Assembly: GCA_013396915.1 (NCBI GenBank) | Contig: VWZL01002048.1 | Coordinates: 1,445,971 to 1,509,970, forward strand | From: Stercorarius parasiticus | Lineage: Eukaryota > Chordata > Aves > Charadriiformes > Stercorariidae | Reading direction: 5' to 3' | Length of the DNA stretch: 64,000 bases | Shown here: piece by piece, positions 1 to 13,808 of the stretch | Layout: each line of letters starts with the position of its first letter | Numbering within the stretch: the first letter of the stretch is position 1 | Notes under the pieces: model-generated | Seen by the model: the letters and a program-made list of their open reading frames with translations, nothing else | Database searches by the model: none | Told to the model about the DNA's origin: nothing | Program-made: the position numbers and the translations under genes

Positions 1-2159
1 AAGAGGAGGAATGGTATAGCGTTAAAGTACAAAGCAGCTTTCTGTCATTGTCTGGCCCAACTTCTGTTTCTCTTTGGAATTAATTCTAGTGTCTGGTGCG
101 ATTGTGTGATGAAAAACTTTTTTCATCAAAGTTTGTCTTGGGGAGAAAAATGACTTCTAGGCTCTTCCTTTGCATATTTTACATGCACATAGCTGTAATC
201 CTGTGACACATTTTCAAATCAGTTGCATTTTGATGTAAGAAAAGCAGTGATGTATTGCCCTGTAACAAGTGGGAATTTCAGTAGTCTGGGGCTTGCCATT
301 TTTTTCTGTAACGATACAGCAAGGAAGTGATGGAAAATAGGGTACTTGAGTGATTTGTGATCTTGTAAGAACCTTCCAAGTGATTGGAAGAAAAACTGCT
401 ACTCGGCAGCGTGCTGGGTGTTTTACATAGCTGAAAGAACAAGTGAGATGCGTGCAACCTGGTATCTTTTTTCACCTGTCTAAAATTTAATTCTACCTGT
501 AGGAACCAAAGGGAAAGTGGTGTGCATGGAATTTGAGACTAAGTACTTTGCAGACCAAGGTGAATTGAAGTTTACAGGAATAGTGTCAGGAGTATTCTGT
601 TACTCTTGGGAGTTTTTTTTCCAAAAAGCCACAGAGGCTTGAAACATGACTTTTGCACATCTCTGGTATGTTTGTGAATACCCTAATTCATATCATGATT
701 ATTTCAGGTTTGGTTTTTTTTTTTTCTAGTGAGCCTAATAAAAAAAGCAGATAAGCTGTGGTCCAAGGTGTCTCATCTGGGATGAGGAAAAAGGAGGGTT
801 TTTTTCTCTCCCGCCCCATTGCCACAGCAAAGTGAGATGCTAGAACAGACGACTCGTGTGAACATGAACTGCTAAATCCGCCCAGTATATCTTCTGTTGA
901 AGAAAACCGGGAAGTGGAGCTGAGGTCGTGTTAACAAAATCCCCTTAAATTTGAAGCTGCAGAGTAGTTGAAATGCGAGTGAGGACGAGAGCGGCATGGC
1001 TGAAGGGAGAAAGCCAGTGCAGGAGGCACAGCAACTGTTTTGGTTGTATCTTCGGTAATTTTTGAAAAAGTTTTAAGGGTGCCGGTCTCCAGTATAATAT
1101 ATGTGTATGAGTCTGGCTTTAAAGTAACTTAAAGCATAACTTCTCTGCTGAAACTGGAAATTACCTTTTTTGCTGCTAATTTTCTCAGAATTGGTGATTA
1201 TCTGGTGGCAATTTGCTCTATTTTGGCATTTAAGTAGGTTAAAAACCAAATGTTGGGGTATCTTTAAGATCTCTTTTTTCCTGGAAGAATAAAATGGTTT
1301 TGTGCTCTCAAAAACGTAAAGGCAGTCCAGCGCCAGCAAGTAGCTGTTGCAGTTGCTGGAGAGTTCATGTATCTGTGTGTGGAAGAACTTACGAATATAA
1401 TATAAATGAAAATGTAGTATGTGAATCTTTGCAGTACCATCTGTTCCTTGCTTTCTAGGTTAATAATGCTTAGACTTCCCTTGTAGTACACCGTATAAAA
1501 GACAGGCATTGGAAGCTCTTGGAGAGTTGTTCTAGCCACTAATAGGTATCTTTTTTAACTCTAATTTTTTTATCTATGTATTTTTTTTATTGCTTATATC
1601 ATATAAGCTTATTCAGTTGCCTTCGGTTTTCTTCTTTCCCGTTTCCTTTTTGTAGTTATAGCCCATTTGAATTCTTTTTCTCATTGGTAGAAGGCGTTGA
1701 AAGCCATTGCGTTGGGTGTTTTATTGCAGGTGGGATGTTGTGGCTGTGACCAGGCTGCGCTGTGAGTGGGGTGAAGTGATTTCTTTAGCACTTAGGGTTT
1801 TGGTGCAGCCTCTGCTGCATCCCAGGCGAGCTCCGAGCTCAGCAGTGTTCCAGCACACTGGAAGGAACCCTTAGTCTGTCCCTGAAGGGTAAGACCCATC
1901 AAACTTCAATTACCACTTAATTTCAGTTAGAGGTCTCTTATGTGTTAAGGACTACAATAAATATATTCCCCTGGTAAGAGGTATAGAATAAAGCCTTTAC
2001 ATGTTTTCCAGAAAGCTGGGATCATTTACTTTGATTCCAAACTTGACCTAAAAATAATTTTATACGATAGCAGCCTTCACCGAATAACTCTGTTCGGTTC
2101 CTGCAACGAACAGTGTATCACTTGAATAACAGGAATGGTCATAAAACTTAACATTTATT

Positions 2160-2577
2160 ATTAAAATACTCAACAAAGTGTCACCTTCAACCTTTCCTTT
2201 TAAAGGAGGAACGTAATGACGGTAAGTTGCTAGCCTGTTACCAAAACATGTGGAAATTTCACAGTGGGGGATGGCTGTCCATGGTTTTCAATTAACATCT
2301 AGTAACTATTTCCATATGATGTTACTTCAGCAGAGTGTAATTATGCAAGGAGGATTGAGAAAGACGACTTCAGAATTTCAGCTGCTGTTGTTCAGCATCC
2401 CCTCAAGAGTTTTTTCTCTGGCCATAGACTCTTACAAAATATGTATACAAAAAAAATTCAGGCACAATCTATTAGCCTAGATAACCTTCCAGTTGGCTTC
2501 ATTCATGGAAAAGGTCTAATGCTTCAGTTGCTGGACTCTGAGATGAAATAAAGAACGGAGCTTGAAAAAAAAAAAAA
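2160..2577 (+). pseudogene. Possible processed-pseudogene 3' end with poly(A) tail
   Basis: AATAAA at 2547-2552 is followed 13 nt later by an A13 run (2565-2577), the layout of a retrocopied mRNA end. A frame open from 2306 to a TAA at 2549-2551 encodes about 81 codons, including DDFRISAAVVQHPLKSFFSG and SLDNLPVGFIHGKG. I do not recognise the parent protein, and a second frame (2250-2480) is also open. No target-site duplication was found. It may be chance: AATAAA and A runs are common in AT-rich introns. Confidence 0.25.
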
Positions 2578-5500
2578 GGATTCTTCTGCTTGCATTGTGT
2601 TAAATTAAGTGTTCAGACAAGGAAAGGAATACCATGTTTTAGGAGATTCCATAGTGAGATGGGGATCACAGGTTGGTGTTTCAGGTTGAAGAGAACGCGG
2701 GAGCTACAGCAGAATTGGAAAGCCTCTTCTGTGACAGTGGTGGTTGTCCCCTTCTTCCCGTGATTCATGTGCAGGGTAAAAATGTAATTCTTCCTTCTAA
2801 CAAATAGGTTCCTAAGGCTGCAGATGTCTTCACAGAAGCCATTAGCTGTTTTTATCTAGTTAATTCTTTTCAAATATGTAGGGATCTGGAGGGCATGTTT
2901 ACTAAACAACCAAATTTTATCTTTCATGAGAAAAAGAGGATGTGTCCCAGACTAATCTGTGTGTTCTGTTCTCAGTCTGTTCTCTGTTCTCAAGCTGGCT
3001 GAAATGTAAGTGAAGAGCAGAGAAATCTGTCCTCTGAATATGCACTTGCTTGCTTTTCCTAAAGAGAAACTTCCACGCTTTTTCACTCATGATTTCTTGG
3101 AATTCCATAAAATCATCATCATGCATGTAAAAAAATTTACCTGTATCTTATATGGGGAGATTTTGCAAGAATTCCAAGTACATATGAGCTCCAAAAAGCA
3201 ACATTAATCTTAGAGTCCCATTTTGGGTGCTCAGGCCGCAAAACGTGGGGAAGCTGAAATTTTTCATGTTAAATTCAAATCCTGGGTGCAATGTTTCAGA
3301 AGCTTTGCACAGCACTTTGGGGGGCAGCTGAAGCCATCAGAGTACTTTTTGGTTTTTTGTCTGTAAAAACGCAGACAGACACTGTGTTGTTTGCAGGAGA
3401 CACTGACGACTTCAGACACGTGTTTCAAAATTACCCCTTTTCAGTTCTTTGTCTTCTGTTTCGTTATACTGTCAGCTGATTATTTTTATTTGGCGTTTCA
3501 TGCTGACATCCAGATATGAGATAACGCTTGTCTTTTTTGATCATTTTAAAGTGTTGCTGCAGTTGGCTCTCTTGGGCTTTTGGAGCCTTTCGAGCTTAGC
3601 ATAAAAGAGTGCGTTGATATATTCTGCAATCTCCCCTCTCCGGCCCTTCCCTCTCCTCGGCCCCCGGAGAGGGGCTGTGTGGTTTCGCAAATTCTTTGAA
3701 AACCTCTCTGTTCTAGCCGTCGAGCTGGCTACCGTTTAAAGTCTTGCACAAATAAGGAAGTATGTTAATTAAAGGAAGAAGTTAAGCGTTTGCTCTTTTC
3801 CTGGGGAGAAGGTGCTGAAACAGCAGTTTCCTAGAAGGGACGTACCTTTTCAGCTGTGTGCCTTGAGGGTCGACTGATCTTTAAGATGATGTCTTTTTAA
3901 CGCATCGCACCTCAGATACTCAAGGGTTTTGACAAATAATGCCTGTGGGATTTGTGCCCTTCTCGTAACAGGCTCCTCTCAAGGTTGCGTCCCAGGTAAA
4001 AAACTGCAATTCCAATTTCTAGCTGCTGTTACAACTTTCAGCTCTTAGATCTCTAGCGCTCTTCGCTTTCTGCTGCTGTTGAGTCAGAAGCCGGTTTGGA
4101 GTGGCTGCTGCCGGAAGAAGGGCCCTGCCTTCCACTATATTTTTCAAATGTTACTTCTGGATGTATTTCTAAGTCATAGCCCAATGTTTAGCTCTCGATC
4201 TTAAAGCAGAATTTTAGTATGTGCTTTGAACATGTTTCTTTTTCAGCTTATATTTTATTTCTTATGTATGGGGGCTTGCCTTCCGTTTAATCTTTTGTCA
4301 TTTTGGGAAGTTGCATCAGAAAGTACGCCATAGTAGTTAGCTGTTTTTATTCCCAATGTGTTTAATTCTTGACAGTGTTTTTTTTAAAATTTTCTGCTAT
4401 AGCACAGGCTGTCACTAGATTTTTCTACCCATTTTAGGAATGCCAAGGGCCTTCCACCTTGCAGGATGGCAAGATTAGATCTTGACTAATTGACCGCACT
4501 CCGAAAATGCTGGTCTGCTGCAAAGGCAGGTCATTCCGCAGGCACGGAGCTGCCCCGGCTCCATCAGCGTTGCGTGTTATGGGGAAAGGAGGAAAAAGGG
4601 ATGGAGGGAGAGTGGTCCCGACACACCGTCTGGCTTTCCTTCCAAGGGAGACTTTTATTAAGGCAACCCGTTTTCCTCAATGTTGTTAATTTTAAAACTT
4701 CTCATGTATATTTGTAGGGCTGCCGCTTGGCATTAGGTAACATCCATCTGAAAAAACTTGTAATTTACTTTCGTATTGTTATTCTCTTTTCTCCCTCCCA
4801 CTCCCCCTTAGTTCTGAGTGATACTGATAGGAAAGGTGTTCAGTGAAATACAAAATACGGATGGAAAATAGATTTTTTTCCTACCCGTTAAGATACAGTA
4901 TGCTATTATGTAGTGACCCTTCCAATTCAAATATGAGAACAGAATGTTTTGGGAGGTAATTTAAAAAAAAAAAAAAAAATGCTGGTTGCTTCATCTGGGT
5001 TTCCTTAGAGATCTCAGTGTGATTTTTTTTTTTGTTTGTGTGTGTATTCAGACAGATTATAGTGTAATCACAGCTAGCTAAGTCCAATTTTAACTTCAGG
5101 GTTACTATTTGTAATGTAATACTGTAATGAAAGGTCAGATATTATAGAAGCTGGCTATAAACTAAGTATAAAAAGCAAAGGGATATTTAAAAAAAAGAAA
5201 AAGAAGGGAAAGAATAAAAAGCCTGAAATCTTATAATTTTATGCTTATGGGAGTTAAGTTTTTGGCTTATCTCAGTTCTGCATTTTAGGGTTTGTTAGCA
5301 CGTGTGTTAAGATCTTTGAAATTTTGTTGGAAGCTTGTCATGTTGAACTTCCACATAGAAGTTTTGAGCAGATGTTGACAGGAGGTGATTTATATGTTAG
5401 TTTGAGAGGTAGAAGCTGTGTGAATATTTGGCTGAACGGGGTAGTGTATGGAAGACGAAACGTGTGATAAACCGCTTTTGAAGGAACCGCAGTAAAAAAG

Positions 5501-8500
5501 AGCGATGGTATTTAAAGTCAAAGGGGATAACTTTGTAAAGAACTTTGTTTGGAAAGTGGTGTTTTGGGGCGTAGACTTGTTAAACTTGAAAGGGCTGGGG
5601 ATGGAAACAGGTAGGAGGGTACTAAAGCAGTATCACATCCTGCCCAGAGTAGTTGTTTGCTGCTGTTTGTGTTTTGTTTGTCTTCTCCAGCTGCCTTGAT
5701 AAAAATAAGTTTTTAAAATTAGACTTGTAGCGTATGTACAATTAGTGTGTCTGATGTGTGTAAGCACTGGCTGCACCTGCTGGCCATAAAATAAACAAAA
5801 AAGTAGTATTGTTAAAAAAGCACTATGATATATGCCTGATTTCCTATCTTATTAGTAGAAATGGAACCATGAATTCAGTTGTAGGCCCTTCTCACCTGAC
5901 ACAGTGGGGTCAGATGGGTCCTTGGCAGGAGGTGGCCAGCACTGTGTATGGCCGTTCGCCTTATCGAATGGAATTAGTTCTGCTGGCCAGGGCTCGGGAG
6001 CAGGGGATACTGGTCACAGCCCTATAAATGTTGAAATACCTTTTTTTTCCCTCTTCCATTTTAATCCTTAATAAGGCACAGCTTTTAAAATACTTGAGCA
6101 TATTCATCTGAAGAGTTTTACTGTCTGATTAAGCTCGAACATCTGACGTTGATAGTTGTGTCCTGATGAAATTTGGATAAAGCTGTGCTAAGTGAAAAGA
6201 TTGCGCTGCTGGAGAGAATGCTAAATACAAGGAACAAAAGCAGCAGTGCGGGAATCTCAAAATACTTTTAAATTGTAGTGGCAAGATTCGGTGTATAGAG
6301 AAAGTCCTGCAGTTTGGCCGTGGTGAGTGTGGTTCCAAGAGGCTCCTGGCACTTGGGAGTTGGGGTGAATGCAAGGGATCTGGGTGACTGGTGGAGGAGG
6401 AGGTTCCTACTGGTTATTTTCCTCCCCTTTAAACTGTCAGAAATATTTCCTCACGTGAATGAACCATGAAAAAGGGCATACTCGCCACGGGTAATGTATT
6501 CAGCTTTTATTTGCTCAGTGCCAACAATTCTTGTATATTTATGTGCGGGAGATGTCGGAGGAAAATGTGTTATTCATCATGTTGAATTGATGGGTGTCTA
6601 ATAGCTTGTTTGGGGAGTAATTTGAGAAATGTGAGCGCTTACGTGCAGGGCACGGGTGCTTTGTCGCTTTGCGGAAAGTGCTTCAGAATTTTGCAAATTC
6701 ATGCTAGAACCTTGAACGGTATTAAAATCTCCAACCTATTTGTCGTATTTAAAACTCTCACATAGGTTGGTGGTGTGCCTTTCTTAGGAGGAAAGACAAC
6801 TACAGATTCTTTCTGGGCCAGTGTGAAGTGGCAGGTGTAATTCTGGTGTGTGCGCTAAAAATCAGTGTGCTGCTTTAAATATGAATTCTTTTGTCTGGAA
6901 TGCTAAATGTTAAGGTCTGTATGGTACTATGGTACAATTTCTGCTGTGTCTCATACTTCAGGGTTACCTAAACACGTTTTTAAGCCATCTTTGAGAGAGA
7001 GGTGCTGCCTCTATGGCTTCTGCAGAAAAGGGAAATGAGGTACAAGTCCCTAAACCAGACAAGTTTTATAGAGTCAAGTCTCTAGTTTGCCAAACAGCTA
7101 ATCAGATACTAATGATGTGATAAACAGGGTACCCTGAGGTGCAGGGATGCTTCCAGCCAGGAGACTGAAATCATACAAGATTTTAAATGCTCTGAGGACA
7201 AACTGTTTTAAAATGCCCATCGGCGATGTGTGCTTTCCAAAATCCCGGTTCTCCTTATCAGGTTTGCTGCTGGACTTGCAGATCCCAAGGTTCATACCTT
7301 TGTATGTCTACTTCCACTTGATGCTTTTGCCTGTTTACCTGGGATCATAATAAAATAGGAACTGAAAAAATTGTAAATGTCTTTCCCTGCCCTAAAATGG
7401 GATCAGCAGATCATTTCTCAGTAAGAATGCTCACCTGTTGTCTCTTTCTAGTTTGTTCTCTTAAATAACCACAATTCATAGGCTTATTTTTCTTACTGTG
7501 TATTTTCTGGGCAGATTTTTTTTTTTCCCCACAAGTGCTTACAAGTACTTTTAATTCAGTCCTTATCTTCTGTGTAATGCGCTACCCAGAGCAATACAGG
7601 GAGCCGCGGCTGAGGCTCTGGGAGCTGCTGGCGACAGGAGGGCTGGGATGAGCTTTCTGCCTGTCTGCACTCTGCGGAAATTCACAGCTGCCATGGATGG
7701 CTTTGCCGTCCTGCCCCACGTTTCTGCAGCTGGTTGGACCTGCTTAGGTGGAAGGCTCTTCATTTGTCCTTATGATGCTGCTTTTGGTTTTTTCTACTCT
7801 GTTTTTCTAACTTGTTATGGTCATGTTGAAGTACAATCAAATTTTCTAATATAATTGCCATCCCTCCTGCTTCATTATCTAGAAACTGCATGGCCTGTTA
7901 CTTCCATATTCCAGGTTATTAATAAAATACTTGCATGAGGCTTGAAACTCCTGCAGAAACTTGCATTAATATCATACTTTTTTAAAGGTGAATCATTTTA
8001 TGAGTACTAAATGTGGCTTACCTCTCCCTCTGCACTCACATTACAGTAATTTTATTAGGACTGGGCTTCTCTAATTGGTTTACAAGCCGTATTCCACTGA
8101 CTGTCAAAAGCTTTATAGCGAAAATATAACATGTACTACTCTTCAAGTCCCGTCTCCTTGTAGTGAAGAAATAATTGCTCAGAGCCTGGCTCTTTTTTTA
8201 CTCATTTACTTGGTGTTTAATCCACCATTTCCTTCTCCTTCTGTCTGAAATATTATATTGGATGGGAGTCTCAGTCTGTTCACTGCACTTCTGGCTTCTC
8301 CTTTCCTTTTCGCCCAGCTCTTCTAACAGACAGAGCATCTGCTGTGGAAGTATTCCTTCCCTGCACCCAAATGTCTAATAACTGCACTTGTGTGTAGCAA
8401 CGTGTGGTTGGCTCAAATAAGTGCTCTTTCCAGACTGGTCTGTGAAACACTGCAATTTTTTGTTTTCTTTAGATGCTTGCAACAGCTTGAACTTAATGGA

Positions 8501-9054
8501 AGCAACTGCTGTGTGTTTCATTCTGGTTGGCTGGTGTTGAGCTAAGGGGGGGTTGCAGCAGGACGTCCCCCTCTGATGGCTGCTCCTTATTTGCTAAATT
8601 CGCAGTCTCGGTCAGGCTGTTCAGGACTCCTCTACTCTTTGCGAAACGATTTTATACCCCTTGGAAATGGGCCTGAAAGCAGAAATGTCATTCAGCATCA
8701 CTGCCGTGATATATCCTCAAGATGACACACCCCTGCCCCCCCATTTTCTATCTAAACGTTAATTATGGTCTCTGATTCTATGCAACTTGGATAGTTAATG
8801 CTTTTTTGAAATGTAAGCTGTATTTTCCCGAATGCTTAAAATTCAGTTGATCTCCATTGAAATTGCTACCAGGTTTTGTGGGCCCGTGAGATCTGACCTT
8901 CTGTAGAAGCACTGCAAAGATGTCAATGAATGTGTATCAAAATTAAGTCGTTGAATGTCATTGCAGCTGCTACTAAAATTCCAGCAGTAAAGGCCTCTAA
9001 ACCTTCTTTCATGGAATTACAAGATCATATGTTAGTGCTGCTTTGCCAGTTTTT

Positions 9055-9601
9055 CCCTCTACTCCGCTCTGGTGAGACCCCCCCCTGGAGTACTGCGTCC
9101 AGCTCTGGAGCCCTCGCCACAAGAAGGACATGGACCTGTTGGAGCGGGTCCAGAGGAGGCCATGAGGATGATGAGAGGGCTGGAGCACCTCTGCTATGAG
9201 GACAGGCTGAGAGAGTTGGGGTTGTTCAGCTGGGAGAAGAGAAGGCTCCAGGGAAACCTTACAGCAGCCTTCCAGTACTTGAAGGGGGCCTACAGGAGAG
9301 ATGGGGAGGGACTCTTTATCAGGGAGGGGAGCGACAGGATGAGGGGTAATGGTTTTAAACTGAAAGAGGGGAGATTTAGATGAGATATTAGGAAGAAATT
9401 CTTTGCTGTGAGGGTGGTGAGCCCCTGACCCAGGTTGCCCAGAGAAGCTGTGGCTGCCCCATCCCTGGAGGTGCCCAAGGCCAGGCTGGACGGGGCTTGG
9501 AGCAACCTGGTCTGGTGGGAGGTGTCCCTGCCCAGGGCAGGGGGTTGGAACTAGATCATCTTTAAGGTCCCTTCCAACCCGAGCCATTCTGTGATTCTAT
9601 G
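9055..9601 (+). mobile_element. CR1 LINE, 5'-truncated, 3' end intact
   Basis: Non-LTR retrotransposon of the avian chicken-repeat-1 family, in the same orientation as AGAP1. Recognised landmarks in order: CTCCGCTCTGGTGAGAC, GAGTACTGCGTCCAGCTCTGG, GGACATGGACCTGTTGGAGC, GATGAGATATTAGGAAGAAA, CCATCCCTGGAGGTGCC, GATCATCTTTAAGGTCCC and the terminal ATTCTGTGATTCTATG. Only about the last 550 bp are present, covering the reverse-transcriptase C-terminus and 3' UTR, as usual for CR1. The good match to the consensus as I remember it suggests moderate age; a J/Y-like subfamily is a guess. Long antisense frames here are by-products of the repeat. Confidence 0.93.
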
Positions 9602-9615
9602 TAGTAAGATTATCT

Positions 9616-9642
9616 ATATGATGTAATAACATTACATCATAT
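9616..9642. repeat. Perfect 12-bp inverted repeat, 3-nt loop
   Basis: Arms ATATGATGTAAT and ATTACATCATAT separated by AAC. It starts 15 bp after the CR1 3' terminus. Confidence 0.9.
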
Positions 9643-12600
9643 GAGGTGCCCGTGGGTGTACCTTGCTTTAGTTGGGTATGGCTTGATACTTCAAGGAGAA
9701 CTCTAATATTCTAGCCCATGGTTTGATCCATGTATTTCCTAAAATATATCATAAACCTGTTGAGAAAAGCAGACGGTGGGTTTTGGAAAGCTCAGTCTAG
9801 GTTGCTTTGTTGGGTTTTGTTTGGTTTTTTTTTTACCCGAGTACTTTGTCAGGAAGCTGTTGCAGTTATGTGCTTGCGGGCTGTAGTCTTGGGCGAGAGC
9901 GGTGGTTCCCCAATCTTTGCACTTCTGTGGTTATACGCTCAACCACATTTGGTTTCTGAAGTATTGTTTAGCACAATATTTGCATTAAGGAAATACCCCA
10001 AAGCTAACTTACATGTGGCTGAATGATAGCTTGTGATAGCTTCTCTGCTGCTAATACCAATGTGAATTGACATCAAGCACTGAGCACAACTGGATTTGGT
10101 GAAAATTTAGTTTTGACGCTTCTTGTGTAATAATATGCTTTCTTGGAAAATGCTGAGAAAAACGTTTTTAAAGTAGTTTATTTAAATAAAAGCTTGGGGT
10201 AACAATGAGCTGCAACACTGGCATTGGTTTATGGGCTGTTGCAGTCGTCATTCTTTAGTGCTTCTGCTTAGTTGCAGAAGACCTTGCAAGCATTTCTTTT
10301 CTTCTGAGCTTAACCAACAATTTTCATATATTTGGTCCTGAAATGATGTATGTATGAATGAAGGGAATAAATGGCTTTTTAACATGTTTCCCTGAAGAGG
10401 AGCTGGATTCTTGGCATTGTCTTTTCTGTCTTATGGAAAAAAAGGAGAGAATCTGCGTTTGTAAGACAACTGACCACCGTTGTCAAAATTCACATGCCAT
10501 TGGGAATATAAAATAGAGGCTTTTACACGCTGCTTCACTCTTACCTTCTGTCTCTCCTGCCTGCCCTACCCCCATGGCTGTGGTAGACATTCAGCTGCCG
10601 CGTGGGTTTGTCGTGTGGCCAGCCCCCCGAATTTATCTTTCTCATATGGCCAAATAACTTCATCCCCGTGGCAATTTGCTTGAATAAAGAGCCTGGCGAA
10701 TGCGGTCGAGCCTGGGGATACAGTATGAAAATCAGCGGTTGCTTCGGTGAGCAATTACCCAGTGAAACAGCCATCAGCTAGAGGAAGAGGCAGCCAGGCT
10801 TTCATAGCCGGGTGAAAACCTTCATCCATGGAATTCCCTATATAATATAAAGCTTTCGCAGTATAAAGCACCTTTGACAAATGCACGCGGTATTTAAAAT
10901 TGGTATCAATTTTTACTGAAGGACAGTTTCTTCCTACTGCTGATTCAAAGCACTAACATGTGTGGAATGACATGCATAGAAATGAGATTAGGAAGCTTTT
11001 GTTGATTCACTCGGCCTGGTATTCTGACTGGTGCTGGGTCTTTAGCCACGCGACGGTGGTTGTAAATCACTGATGGATAGAATTTATTTGGCTTTATATT
11101 GATCAAAGCTGTAATTTTTTGTGGAGCGTTTTATAGTCGGAATCTGGCCTAATGCACAAAAGAGACTGGGTGGTTTTATGGGTTGCATCAGAAGCACCCC
11201 CCTGTCTTCTGGTGGGTGTTGTGTGTGGTTTGTACGCAGGAGTAATATTTGCCGCCTTATGCAAAATTCTGTACGTGCCTGAAAATGAGTCTGTGTGACT
11301 TGATAATGATCTTGCCCTGGAAAGCTGGGAATGATGCAGCGTTTTAGAGAAAATACAGAGTTTTACAGAAAATAAATAAACCACATACTAAAGTCCTCCC
11401 TAATTAAAGCTTCCACACAGTCTCAATGATTTGTTTTTATAAATTGGCTGTGATATTTCATGAAAACAGTTTCCAGCTCCATCTGCCTGGCTGTAGAGCG
11501 TTATTTAGGCGTTCACTGGCGTCTCTTTTATAGGGCTTTAGAGATGGGATTGGGGCTGCAAGTGAATGTAGTTCAGCTGTTGACTCTTGCATCTTTGTGC
11601 TTTGAGGTGCCTGTTAGAACGTAGCAGGAGCGATCACTCTGTCCCTCAGCGGTGTGGTCCAGGCTGCCAGCCTTTCTCTTTCAGTGACCTCCTTTGGCAG
11701 GTACATGTGGGAGTTGAGAAATTCCCTCATTAAAAAGCTGCATGTGTCATAATACTGATGGGACTAGAACAAAGCTAGCTACCTCCCTTGGGAGTAGTGC
11801 TGGGGGGTTTTTTGAGCCCATTCTTTAAATTAAGAAGGTCATTTCTTTGTTTTCAGTGTCATCAGTTTAGACGCTATTTTGCGGCTTGGGCATATATACA
11901 GATGTCTAGAAAAATACAGTGGTATTTTGTAGCCATGGGAGACTTGACGTCTCTGACAGGTTGTGATAGTTGAATATTCGAAGTGGCTGATCTGGTGAAT
12001 TCCTCTCTCCTTATGGCCCTGTGATGCTTTGCAAACTCCAAAGATATATTTTAAAAAAAAAAAAAAATTACTAGTGCGGTGCTGTCCAAGCCGGACCATC
12101 CCCAAATCACTGCCCTTACACTGCTTTTACTTGCCTGGCCTGGAGATGGGTCATATCAGGGCTCACCAAGTCGAAGGCAGAATCAGTCTATTGTTTGTCG
12201 TAATCTTGTGACCACAGATATCTGCAGGAAAACCACGTAGCCTTGCTTTCAAATGCTCACAGCAGTCTGTGTGTTCTTCAGTGTTTATACTTTTGGTTGT
12301 GTAAATTCTTGATATTGAGGTAGGTTTTCTCAGTCTCTGTCCTGTGTAGTACCTGATGTTATGCTGTGCTCGTGATAAGGGCTCTTTAATGGTGTAGAAA
12401 CCTAAGTTAATAGGGATGCATCCTGCTTTGATCTCAAATTTGCATAAAATATTTCATATTTGGGGGAAGAGCATGAGTCTGCTGTTACACTTCTGGATCT
12501 TCAGATTTGATTTGAAATACTACAGACTGGGAATGCGGGGCATTCTTTTAAGTATTTTGGTTAGGGAGGTTATTAGATTTAAACAATTTATCATGAAATA

Positions 12601-13742
12601 CCTAAACCCAAACAAAAATAAATAAATGCATGAGGGTGCGCAAGGAACTCGTGCATATTCTAGATAACGAGCACGCTCAGCTTTTAAGGGTAAAGAAGCC
12701 ACTTGAATAGATTCAAATTGAGTGTGTGTTTGTTGACTGCAGCACTGACCGTCAAGTGGTACAGGATGTCAAGATTGGATTTTAATAATGGAAATAAAAG
12801 TCCATTTTGTCATTGTACTGAGCTCCGTGCACAGTGGTTTTGGGGAAGACAAGGAACAGGTATACAAGCTGGTCACTTAACGCGATTCATACAGGAAGGG
12901 AGCTGTTGGGTAATTTTACTATATTTGTTAAATATGATACGCTTCTTAAACCTCCTCCCGCAAACAAAATCTTCAGTGACCATGAAGTAACTCTCCAGAA
13001 TAAGTCTCGTAGTGTGCACATTTATGATCTGTGTATATGCATTTTAATACTACATCCATGGATTTTATTTCTTTTTCTTTAGTTCTTTACTTAAGCTTTT
13101 TATTTCACCTTGTCTGTACCTTCTTTATGCCTCGGAGGACGGTTGGAAGATACAGCGAGACTTGCAACGCATCCTATTGACAAGAGGGAACAATGAGTTG
13201 GCTCTTAAATGCGTTGAGTTGATGGTATTTTATAATGAGCTGTGTGAACTTTCAGTGTTTAAAAGAAGGAAATAAAATAGGAAATGGCAATTACACAGAA
13301 CTTTCACTCTTCGATCACACACACACTGCCTTTCCATTGTTACTTACAGCTCTAAAGAGCCCCTTGAGAGGGCTGTATATTAAGTAATTATTCTTATTTA
13401 ACACTTCACTATGAAGTGTATACAATTAATTGATGACATATAGAAATAACGATCTGCTTAATAGCAATCCAGTTCCTGAGACCTGACACTAGTTCTTTCA
13501 AAGTTTTACGCTTGGTTTTGATTATTCTTTTCAAGTTCACTAATGATATATATTTATCTGCCACTCGATCTTCAAAGGCAAAATTGAAATCCAGTTTGTG
13601 AGCGAGGTAATGAAAAATTATACGTAGCTCCTGTACTCCTCCTGTGCAATTAAACAACCAGGAATGTGACAGTATTAATTGTTGCGTGTTGGGTACTGCT
13701 AACCTGCTCGTAATAGGGTAGGGTTATAAAGAAAATAATTTA

Positions 13743-13808
13743 AGAAAAAAACCAACCAAACCCCCAAAAACCAAAAAGCCAACATAAAACCAACAAAACC
13801 GCAAACAG
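13743..13808. repeat. A/C-rich low-complexity tract
   Basis: Nearly all A and C, with degenerate CCAAAAA/CAAAACC units; simple-sequence in origin. Confidence 0.8.

Noticed and set aside
9009..9587. 192-codon frame on the - strand
   Set aside because: It is the antisense strand of a CR1 repeat, whose 3' region is GC-rich and stop-poor.
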